Positions 16,286-26,600 of a DNA stretch of 54,084 nt are shown here, one piece after another. How positions within the stretch are numbered: the first letter of the stretch is position 1; each line of letters starts with the position of its first letter. The notes beneath the pieces are model-generated. The model ran no database searches and had not been told where the DNA came from. It worked only from the letters and a program-made list of their open reading frames with translations. Position numbers and translations under genes: made by a program. The stretch comes from JAZTZP01 sp045637525 (GTDB lineage: Bacteria > Bacillota > Clostridia > UBA1381): contig JAZTZP010000069.1 of the NCBI GenBank assembly GCA_045637525.1, forward strand, positions 1 through 54,084. Reading direction: 5' to 3'.

Positions 16286-19200
16286 ATGTGTTTTTATAAA
16301 CCAAATGAATATCAGAATGCATTGCTTAACATTGAGCATATTTACCATTGTACTTCGGTATGTTGTATTGGCGGAATTATGCCGTTTGATAATACGGTAA
16401 ACAAAGATCTGGTAATTAAGGCAGTGAAGGAAATTGTACGACTTACACCGGCTATCAGGCTAAGACTTGATGCAGAAGAAAGATTGTATGTAAGCGACGA
16501 GCCGGCAGTTCTGGAAGAATTGCATCTGCCCCATGTGAGTGACAATACCCTCTTTGCACAAAAGCTTATGCACGAACCGCTCAATCTGATAAATTCACCG
16601 TTATATCAGTTTAAGTATATTACGACTTCAACCGGTGAGTTTGGTTTTATGAAAATCCATCATATCCTCGGCGATCATGCAGCCTTGCTTGTATTTTTCA
16701 GAGAGCTTGAAAAAATATATTTTCAATTGGAAAACGGTACATACATCGAACAGGAACCGGATACACGTTATATAGAAAACGATATTTCGGAATACATACA
16801 GGATTTTGGTGCTTCCGAGGCTTACTACAAAAAACGCATCGAACAATTTGACGGTGAGCTTACAGGTTACAAACTTCATTCGACCGCGGCGGGAGTTTTC
16901 AGATATAAGCTGACTGATAAGGAGTCGGAACAAATTCTGACCTTCTGTAAGTCCAACTCAATTAAACCGGAGAGTGTGTTTTATGCCGGGCTGGCTTTTT
17001 ATCAGAAAAAAACAACAGGTGAAAAAGACGCTGTATTCGGCAGAGTCCTGATGAATCGTGAACGAAGAAACATTAGTGTATTTGGGCTTTATGCAAATAC
17101 CATACCGGTTTTTATACGACCGGAGGATGATTTCACTTCGGTATGTAAAAGTGTATCAGCAGAGCTTTTGGAGAGCCTGATGCATTCTTCTTATCCCCTA
17201 AACCGTATTCTTGCCGATAACGGTCTCAAAGAACGGTGTTTTAACATAGCTGTTTCATTTATAAGCGCAGGGCTGATGCCTAAGTTTAAGATGGCAGAAC
17301 CTCAAAAAATATTTAATGGAAATATTGAGCTTCCTATGCGTTTGCATATTATGCACAAAAAACAGACGATAGAGTTTCATCTGGAATATGCTGAAGAACT
17401 TTATTCAGAGACATCGGCGGAAGCTTTTATAAAATCACTTCTTTGCATTATAGATACAGGTATAAACGGTGTAGAGCCCCAATGCCTGACAGAAGATGAC
17501 AAAAAGGTATATGAAAATCTTAATGATGTGGAGTATCTGAAACCAGAATCAACGGTATCCCGTATGTTTTCTGAATACGCAGGGAAACACAGCTCGGAAA
17601 CAGCCGTTGTCTTTGACGGCGAAACTCTGAGTTTTGGTGATGTTGAGAATATGGCAAACGTAATAGCCGAGGCAGTCAGCGGATACAAGGTCATCGGAAT
17701 TAGTATGGGACGTTCAAAATATTTTGTTCCGGCTATGCTGGGGGCACTCAAGGCGGGCGGTGCATATATGCCGCTTACACCAAATGTAACTCCTCCGCCG
17801 GAATGCGATGTAATCCTGACTCTTTCGGAACCTGAGACATCCGACAACTGCCAAACGGTATTGGTTGATAAACTAAACTATTCGTCTCCCGAATACAGGG
17901 ATTATTCAAAACAAGATTCGGTAGCCTATATGATGAGAACTTCAGGCTCTTCGGGAGTACCGAAAACTGTAAAAATCTCAAATGCTTCCCTTTATCTCAG
18001 ATTAAAGTGGATGCATGATGAATATTCACTCAAAAGGAGAATACTTCAAAAGACAAATGCAGGCTTTGATGTTTCGGGCTGGGAGCTCCTGTGCGGAGCT
18101 TTTGGCGGATGCTGTGTAATGGTAAAAGACGGTGAGGAACGTGATCTTGCGGCAATATGCAGATATATAGATAGTTTTGAGATTGAAATGATACATTTTG
18201 TGCCGTCAATGCTCAGACTGTTCCTCAAATACATAGAAAAAGACAGCCATAGTTCGCTTAAAAAGGTTATTTCAAGCGGAGAAGCGCTTGATGCCGCTTC
18301 GGTAAAACTTTTTTATGAAAAACTTCCGGGTGCTGTGCTTTATAACCTTTACGGACCGACTGAGTGTACAATAGATGTCACAAGCTATTGTTGCAGTGGT
18401 AAAGAAAATATAATTCCAATAGGAAAGCCCGTATATAATACCGGAATATATATAGTATTACCTTGTAAGGAAATTGCACCGCGCGGTGTAAAGGGTGAAA
18501 TAGTGGTTACGGGCGATCTTGTGGGCATGGGATACACGCAAGGCACAGGCGGATACGGAGATTTCAAAGGAAAATATGCATATTATACCGGCGATATGGG
18601 TTACCTTGGCTTTGACGGAAATATATATTATTGCGGAAGAAAAGATTCGCAGGTGAAGATGAGTGGCAAACGTATGGATCTTGCTGAAACGGAGCGATTC
18701 ATTTTGAGTATAGACGGTGTAACTGCCGCGGCAAGCTTATATGACGGAGGTCGTGTTTTTGCTTATTACAGTGCAGATGAACCGATTGACAATATTATGG
18801 CACGCATGGCAAAACTCACGGAGCGGCTACCGGCAGCATTTATATATGTTGCGGATATGCCCTTTTCCGCATCCGGAAAAATAAACCGTACTGCTTTGAT
18901 TAAGCTAAAGCCCGAAACGAATCCGATTCCGCCGTCCAATGAAACCGAAAGGATAATTCTTGAGACAGCAGAAGCTGAGCTCAATCAAGGTGAAATCAAA
19001 GTCAGCATAGGTGTTGAGGACAATTTGTTCGATGCAGGACTTGATTCCCTGGCTGCTCTTTCGTTTATGATCCGGCTTGAGGAACGAGGATTTTCCCTGA
19101 CAGTTCAGGATATATACGCTAATCCAACGGTGAGGATGCTTGCCGCAAGAGAAAATGAGCCGCGCCCTCTTGTAAGACTCGGCGGCAGAAAATCAGATAA

Positions 19201-19837
19201 AGCATTATGTTGTTTTCCGTACGCAGGCGGCGAGCCGCAAGCCTTTGCGAAAATTGCAAAGGGATATGAGAATGAGACGCTCGCTGTTAATTATGATTTT
19301 TTCGATGATAAGTCTGATATTGATGAAATTGCCGGTCGGGTTTGTGAAGAACTGAAGGATTATAGAGAAATCAGAATTGCCGCAAGCTGTGCCGGAAGCG
19401 CAGCAGCCCTTGAAACGGCTGTAAAGCTTGAAGCCTCCGGTGTGAAGATTGACGGTATATATATTATGGGCAGCTTGCCGTCGGTTATCCCGGGAGGCAG
19501 GAATCCCTGGAGAAAAGCAGGTAAAGTAATCACAAAAGTTATGCTTTCACGAATGGTTCAATTACCCAAAGGATTTAGCCCGGAAAAATTCTTGCGTGAT
19601 ACTGACAGATATTTCTCATATATGTCAAAAAGTAAGCCTCTTATTCCGGCACAGGCATACATAGCTTTCGCAGAAGGAGATTCTTTTACAAGAGGATTTC
19701 GGAAAAAATCCGTATTGTGGGATGAATATTTCAAGAATAAATGTGTTATATCGGTATTTAAGACTGATAATCACTATTTTATATCTGAAATTGATGAACT
19801 GATAAAAAAAATGGAAAGTGGTGGTGTGTATGAGTAA
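16286..19837 (+). CDS. Single-module NRPS: condensation, Ser-type adenylation, PCP, thioesterase
   Basis: An 1183-aa synthetase. The condensation domain (about 1-405) has HHILGDH with His125, His126 and Asp130. The adenylation domain (about 425-870) has RTSGSSGVPK (551 on), FDVSGWELL (594 on), NLYGPTECTID (687-697) and GRKDSQVKMSG. The carrier domain has Ser921 in AGLDSLAAL. The thioesterase has a nucleophile-like Ser1034 in AASCAGS and His1163. The code residues read D-V-W-H-I-S-L-I-D-K, close to the serine code of EntF. A first-module condensation domain beside KS/ACP genes suggests N-acylation of serine by an ACP-bound chain, then release by the thioesterase. The start at 16286 is chosen over 16262, which lies inside the reductase gene without a ribosome binding site. 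Confidence 0.9.
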   Translation: MCFYKPNEYQNALLNIEHIYHCTSVCCIGGIMPFDNTVNKDLVIKAVKEIVRLTPAIRLRLDAEERLYVSDEPAVLEELHLPHVSDNTLFAQKLMHEPLNLINSPLYQFKYITTSTGEFGFMKIHHILGDHAALLVFFRELEKIYFQLENGTYIEQEPDTRYIENDISEYIQDFGASEAYYKKRIEQFDGELTGYKLHSTAAGVFRYKLTDKESEQILTFCKSNSIKPESVFYAGLAFYQKKTTGEKDAVFGRVLMNRERRNISVFGLYANTIPVFIRPEDDFTSVCKSVSAELLESLMHSSYPLNRILADNGLKERCFNIAVSFISAGLMPKFKMAEPQKIFNGNIELPMRLHIMHKKQTIEFHLEYAEELYSETSAEAFIKSLLCIIDTGINGVEPQCLTEDDKKVYENLNDVEYLKPESTVSRMFSEYAGKHSSETAVVFDGETLSFGDVENMANVIAEAVSGYKVIGISMGRSKYFVPAMLGALKAGGAYMPLTPNVTPPPECDVILTLSEPETSDNCQTVLVDKLNYSSPEYRDYSKQDSVAYMMRTSGSSGVPKTVKISNASLYLRLKWMHDEYSLKRRILQKTNAGFDVSGWELLCGAFGGCCVMVKDGEERDLAAICRYIDSFEIEMIHFVPSMLRLFLKYIEKDSHSSLKKVISSGEALDAASVKLFYEKLPGAVLYNLYGPTECTIDVTSYCCSGKENIIPIGKPVYNTGIYIVLPCKEIAPRGVKGEIVVTGDLVGMGYTQGTGGYGDFKGKYAYYTGDMGYLGFDGNIYYCGRKDSQVKMSGKRMDLAETERFILSIDGVTAAASLYDGGRVFAYYSADEPIDNIMARMAKLTERLPAAFIYVADMPFSASGKINRTALIKLKPETNPIPPSNETERIILETAEAELNQGEIKVSIGVEDNLFDAGLDSLAALSFMIRLEERGFSLTVQDIYANPTVRMLAARENEPRPLVRLGGRKSDKALCCFPYAGGEPQAFAKIAKGYENETLAVNYDFFDDKSDIDEIAGRVCEELKDYREIRIAASCAGSAAALETAVKLEASGVKIDGIYIMGSLPSVIPGGRNPWRKAGKVITKVMLSRMVQLPKGFSPEKFLRDTDRYFSYMSKSKPLIPAQAYIAFAEGDSFTRGFRKKSVLWDEYFKNKCVISVFKTDNHYFISEIDELIKKMESGGVYE

Positions 19838-20606
19838 TGTATTGCCTTCGAGAGAAGTTATGATCACAATCGGTACAATAGCGGCGGTTACTGTAATGGT
19901 ACTGTTGATTATGTCAGAGCATAAGTTTACGATCAGAATGCTTTTAATCGGAGCTATGTCAGCACTGGCAACACTGCCCGGCGGAATATTCGGTGAATTG
20001 GTGCGCAAGCTGACATATGGTCAGTGGGATACCTTTGTGAGTGATTTTTCACAATATGAGGGTACGCATTATCTGGGAAGAGCGATATATACCATATGTG
20101 CCGGGTTCCTGTTGTGGCAGATAATCATGCGAAAGCAGACCGCTACCTTTGCAAAAGAAGGCCGTGGCAGATTTTTGGATGTACTGTCGGTATTTATGTT
20201 GATTCAAATTGTAGCAGGAAGAATTGGTTGTATTTCTAACGGCTGCTGTGTTGGCAAAACATATTACGGCGCTTTATCCGTATATAATGTGAACTTGGGA
20301 TGCAGAGTATATCCTGCAGTGCATACAGAGCTTATAATTTCATTGATAACACTTGCGATTGTTATTATTTTATACATAAAAAGAAAAAACGCATTTTCTG
20401 CATTTTGTATTGGTTATTCAATAGCTTTATTCATAGCAGAATTTATGTATGATTCAACCGGGACAGTCAAAATTTCAGGTCTGACTGTTGTACAGCTTTT
20501 AGCTGTTGCTGTTTTAGCAAAAGGAATTATATTCGGTTATTTAACCGCTGAATATAATAAAAAATGCGGGAATAAGCTACCGCAGAAAAGGAGGAAAAGC
20601 TTATGA
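19830..20606 (+). CDS. Lgt-like integral membrane protein
   Basis: A 258-aa protein with about seven membrane helices, resembling prolipoprotein diacylglyceryl transferase. Recognisable parts are AGRIGCISNGCCVGKTYYG, matching the Lgt signature GRxGNFxNGE, and a late RVYPAVHTELIISL. The signature is altered: the Asn after GRIG is Cys, and the catalytic-region Glu is Cys, giving a GCC motif seen in some diverged relatives. It may transfer a lipid group to a non-standard acceptor. The giant surface protein encoded next has no lipobox cysteine, so classical lipoprotein modification of it is unlikely. It overlaps the NRPS by 8 bases and the surface protein gene by 4. Confidence 0.7.
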   Translation: MSNVLPSREVMITIGTIAAVTVMVLLIMSEHKFTIRMLLIGAMSALATLPGGIFGELVRKLTYGQWDTFVSDFSQYEGTHYLGRAIYTICAGFLLWQIIMRKQTATFAKEGRGRFLDVLSVFMLIQIVAGRIGCISNGCCVGKTYYGALSVYNVNLGCRVYPAVHTELIISLITLAIVIILYIKRKNAFSAFCIGYSIALFIAEFMYDSTGTVKISGLTVVQLLAVAVLAKGIIFGYLTAEYNKKCGNKLPQKRRKSL

Positions 20607-23600
20607 GAAAACACTTTTTTAGAAGGTTTTTGGCGTCAGTATTGTCGTTATCCATGCTGATATCTGTGTTCCCACAGACAATATTTGCATACAATGGATA
20701 CGACGAAGAAGCTCTTATTGCAGAGCTTGAAGGATATTCGAATGAATACCCTGATGGTGCCTTTGCTTTCTACAATTCACAACTTGAAGCTTCAGAAGGA
20801 GACGGCTCATTGTACATTGATATTGTCAGAATGGGCGGTATGGAAGGCGAAGCTTCTGTGACATTTAAGGCGATTGATGTTTCAGCTGTTTACGGTAAAG
20901 ATTATACCTTGTCGGTTGACGAAGGTTTCTTTATAACCCGTGAGCTGGAGCAGGATTACGATGCACAGCCTATTGTCGATTTAATTGCAGAAACGACAGA
21001 GAACGCTGTAATCGGCGAAGAACAGGCAGCACCGGAAACGCCGGAAAACGTAATTGAACTCGGCGTCTCGTCGGAAGACGGCATTGTTGATGTAAATGAG
21101 ATTATTGCAGATGATGCCGATGACGTTGTTTCAGAAGACACCGACGAAGAGCCGGTTGTTGAAACGGAGCAAGAGGAAACAAAAGGTTTAAGAGCAGCAT
21201 GGTCTGATTCTACAGGCAAGCATTCAAACCGAAAGAGCTGGCAGGAGGTTGCCGGTGGTGATAATGCCGAAGCTGCAGCCTTAGCGAATGAAATGTCTGA
21301 AAACAACGGTTACATTGCTGAATTCGCACAAGGCTTGCCGGGAACAGAATATACGCTTCAGTTTGATGACTGCGAATACTTAAAGAGAATAAAAGTAAAG
21401 CTTACGGATGATGATATTTCAGAAACAGACGAACAGGTTATTCTTGTTCTTATGGATGAATCCGGAGCAGAGCTTGCAAAGCCGAATACTGCTTATCTTA
21501 ATATTTCAGATAACGATGAAAATGAGCAGGTTGTATTCAGCTTACCTGATGGTGCTATAACGGTACTCCCCGAGGAAGGATATGCATATATTAATGTTGA
21601 GCGTATATCGGGAATTGAAAAGTTTGCATCAGTAATAATCGGAACAGGTGCGATTACCGCTGAACCGGGCAAGGATTATGAGGCAGGCTCAATCGAGGTT
21701 ATTTTCCCTCAAGGTGTGACATCGAGAACCATAAAGGTTCCCGTATATGATATGAACCGTACGGAAGATGTGACTTTTGCTGTGGCAATTGATACAGAAA
21801 GTGCATTTGCAGATTCTGCGACATCTTCGGTAGCTGTTACAATTAAGGGTGACGGAGAACCGAAGGCTTCAGAAAAAACTGAAATTTCACTTATGAGTGC
21901 AGAAGAAGAAACTGACGAAACTCTGGAACTGTTTGCTTCAACAGATGCAACAAACGTAAATAAAAAGATTAACAGTCCAAGTTCAGGCACAAACTTTGGC
22001 TCAGCAGTGGAGGTTTCAAAATTAGACCTGAGAAATGCTACACAAATTGATGTAGAATATGCAGCAAGCGGATCATATGATTACACATATCAGGTAACAG
22101 AAGGCAGTGGCTGTGACAAAAAAACAGTGAACAAAACCGGAACACGAACCGGAAAAGAGGCTGAGCTTTGGGTTGCAAGCCATAAGGTTAAATTGCCTTC
22201 AGATAAAACAAGCGTTACAATCCATTTAGACAAAAATGACAGGTATAATAATCAGGCCGTTTCTGTTAAAGTAAGACGAACAGAAGAAGGTCACAACGGT
22301 ACGGTTGACTATACTATCAAAAAAATTACCGTGCATTATGAGGATATTGTCATTACAGTGGACAATAGCCGCTATGACGGATATAATACATATACAGAAA
22401 AAGTATATGAAGCCGGAGGAACAAAAACGGCAAATGGTTTAACCTACAATGTTGGTAACACAATTATGCTCGGTGAAGGTAAGGTAAAAGGAAACACATC
22501 ATATACAGCTCAGAAATATTCTGATGTTGTAACGTTTTCTATAAATGCACCTTCTGACAATGAAAAAACAACACAGGATATTAAACCTGTAGAAGGAAAA
22601 AATGTTTACCTTGCAGGCTGGCAGGTTTATAACAGATCCAGAAATATGTATGATGATGAAATCATCAGACCGGATTCAATGAGTCTTGAAACACTGTATA
22701 AAAAATACGGACACAATACGAACTTCCAGATAAGACCGGTTATATATCCGTATGCATCTTTGGTAAGATTTAATAACAGCCATCCCGGGTACCTTGCATA
22801 TACAAATAACATCAGCAACGGACAGGAAATAAAGGCAACGATGCTTGATACGCTTATCATAACGGGTGTTGGAATCAACAACAGCGGCTATGCGGTTGAA
22901 AGCTTTGTTATAAATGCTTTTTATGACACAAACCTTCACGGTACAAGCGGTACAAAGAGGGCGAATAATTCTGATGAAATCAGAAATTATGATAAAGAAC
23001 AGATCAAGAATTATCTGGACAAAAATACCGAGGGTACCTACAAGGTTAATAAAATTTCAAACAGTGCAGATTCGGGCAAAGTGATTCTCTTGCCGGATTG
23101 TGAAGCAATATATCTGGATATGGCATATACACAGCCTAAAATTGAGGTTATGTATAACCCGGCGGATTCTGCTCCGACAGAGAACAAAGAGAACGGCGCT
23201 GTGTTCTACTATGATGCGGAAACTCCTGAAAACAGTATCACGGGTGACTGGCAGACTCCTATGACGATTATGCCCGTAAATTTCGGCACACTTTATAACA
23301 TCAATACATCATACAGCGACAGTAGCGAGGGTGGCATATCGAATTATAAGACTGTATGGCAGGATTTCACAGGTGATATAAACAGAGACGGTCGTCTTAC
23401 TCAGGATGAACAAAATCTTCTCTTCCAATACAAGCTTGACAGAAATTCGGCAACCGGTGATGTATTCACCTATAATCCGAGAGTTACAAATTCGCTGTTG
23501 TACTATTATTTCACCACGCGTACACTGGCAAGAGCTCCGGGATATATAGACGGAACTGTACTTCTTAAAGAGTATCCGATATTCGGAAGCGAGGATGTAA

Positions 23601-26600
23601 CATATACACCGATAAACGGTGCGGCAGTTACAGTGGACGGTATCAGCGTGGCAACAGGATACGATGAAAACTATGGCGGTATTAACGGAACGGGTGGCGA
23701 CGGATATTTCTCGGTTTCCGACAGGAGCTTTGTTTCCGGCGAATCGCACAGAGTAAATATCGTTTATGGTGCACTCTCTGCAGCAGCAAGTCAGAATGTA
23801 AATGTAACACAGCAATATATTCTTGATGCATATGATACAATTTCTGTAAGTAGTGCTGCAAGGGCTAAAAACGGTGAACAGCTTGATGTTGATGATTTAA
23901 TGTATAATGATGATGCAAATTATACGCTTTCATTTGTGACAAAGTCTGCAAATTCAGCATTGGTTGCTACAAAAGCAGTACTTAAATTCTACCGAAGAGA
24001 CGGTTCATATGTCACTGAAAAAGAATATTCCTCTACCGGAGAACTAACAGGAATTTTTGATTGTACATTCAATCCGAAAACTCTCGGACTCCCTGCAGGC
24101 GGAAAAATAACAGTAACATTTACAGATAACGAAGGTACAACATATTTTGAACATAATACGGGCATTTACCTGATGCAGTCACTTGGCGCAGTCAGCTTGA
24201 TTACAAGCTTCTCAGGTAAGGCGGCACCTGTACTTCAGGTTATTGGTACAATATCATCTGCTTTTAATTTCGGCTGGGACGGAAATCTTGATACGGACAA
24301 CAGCGGAGAAATAGGCGATTTTGGAAATTACAGCATAACAACAGCTGATAATAAAAAGGTTATGACCCTCGGTCTGGAATTTGCGACAGAAAGTGATGAC
24401 GAGGATGGCGATGACGAGTCAGATGAACCATCAAAAGGTGATGATAAGAAAGGCAAAACTAAAGAAGATGTTAAGAAAGCAGCCGAAGCAGACGGTTCAA
24501 CTTCAGAGGGACAACAGGCTAAAAAAGAAGCTGCACAGTCTACTGAAGATGGCAAAAATACGGCAAAGAGCGAAGTGGCTGTAGGTTATAGCGTGGAATT
24601 CAGCTTTGGTGTCACTCTCACACTTGCTGCAAGCGAAAACGAAGAGCACAAGGGTGAATGGTACTTTGAGGAATTTATGATCGTTATTAATGCCGGCGCA
24701 GGTATATCGGTGTCAAAATCCTTTGTAACACCAATTGGTATACCTATTATATTAGGTGCAAGTATAGGAGTTAACGGACAGGCAATTGTTGTTGTTGAAA
24801 GACGGCTTGGTAGTCCGGAATATTATATGGCTGACCTGACAAGCAACAGTCTTGGCAGTGTTAATTTAATAAACAGCGGTCAAAGCTTATCTGACTATAT
24901 GTATGTTTATGGTGATTTCACAGTGGCACCGTATATAACCCTCTCTGCCGGAGTGGGCATAGATGAGATTAATATCACGCTTAACGGTGATGCTACGTTC
25001 ACTTTCAACTATAACACAAAAACCGATGACGGTAGCGGAAAGGTAGATTTTTCTTGCTGGCTCTCGATAGCGATACTTTTCTTCAATGCAGATTTCAATC
25101 TCGGTAGTGCGAGTGTATCGTTGTTCTCGGAGGGTGCAACCTTATATGAAAGCCTTGACACCTTTAAGGTTTCCGACAGAGAGTATCTTGCAAACCGAGG
25201 CAGTTGGAACGGCGAAGACGGAGAAATCAGTCTCTTCGCAGTATCAGATATGCAGGAAAATGAGTTGCTCCATGGCATAAATCCAAACACCGATACTCAG
25301 CTTGCGGCATTAGAGGGCGGCAAATACATTGCTGTATTTGTAGATGACGTACCTTCAAGGAACGCTGAAAACAGTATGGTGGTGCATTATTCTGTTTATG
25401 ACGGAAGCAGCTGGAGCGAGCCGGAAATTATAGATGATGACGGAACGATGGATGATTCACCTGTAATCCACGACCTTGAAAATGGAAAGCTCTTTATTGC
25501 ATGGTCTTCTGCAAACGAAGAATTCGATGCTGAATCCGAAATGCTTGATGTTTTGAATGCAAGAGATATTCAGGGTGTATTTGTAGACAAAGCAACAGGT
25601 GAAATGAGTGAGGTAATAGACATTACAAAAGAAACCGATGATGACGTATATGCTGATAATGACGTACAGGTTGCATATGATAAAGAATCTGAAATGTTGA
25701 TGATTTACTACACCAAGAGCGAATATTATGCATCCGATGGCGATGCAGGTGTTTATGGCGATGCAGTATATCCGTATGACGTAATCACATACAGAATGTA
25801 TGATATGAAGACAGGTGAATTTGTCGATATGGGAGATTCACCGGAAGGAGACTGGTACGGTCAGGTACTCCTCGACCTTGCTCCTACAGTTATGGTAAAC
25901 GAAACACTTGATGAAAACGGTTATTGGGTAGAACAACCTGAAATCACAGAGTATGCAGGTGAAGTTGACCCGATTGTTATAGAAAGTGATGCAATCTCTT
26001 ATAATGGTCTTTCATTGTTTGCATATACACTTGACTATGATGCTGATAAGTCAACAACAAACGACAGAGACGTATTTATGCAGATCTATAACTTCAGCGA
26101 AAACAGCGTTTCACACCCAATTATGATTACATCAAATGATGTTGAGGAAAAATCACTGCATTTTGAACGCATCGGCGGCGGAATCACATTCCTTTCATAT
26201 GTTTCTGACGGATGTGTAAAGATGTTTGACGTATCATCAAACATATCACAGGAAAGTGTTACAAAAGAAGATATTACAAACGATGGTATTTCGTATTACT
26301 ATCTTGACAAGAGTCAGGACAGCGGATATATTCCTGAAATGGTTGCTATACAGGCAACAGGCGGCGGAGATTACAGCGGTGAACAGGAAATCGTAGATTT
26401 TGATATCCGTACAGGAGAGAAATATTTCTACATTATGTTTACAGAACGTACTACAAAGCTTAAAGAAGGTATAGAACCGGGAAGCGAAGAAGCGGCACTT
26501 AAGGAAAATAATCTTGTAGAAACTCAGGTTTATATGACAAGATATGACATTGAAAACGGCGTTATGACAAATCCTGTTGCTGTAACAGAAGAAGAAGGTG

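Noticed and set aside
16286..19837. Enterobactin-type siderophore synthetase
   Set aside because: Domain order and serine code match EntF, but there are no dihydroxybenzoate genes or siderophore transporters nearby.
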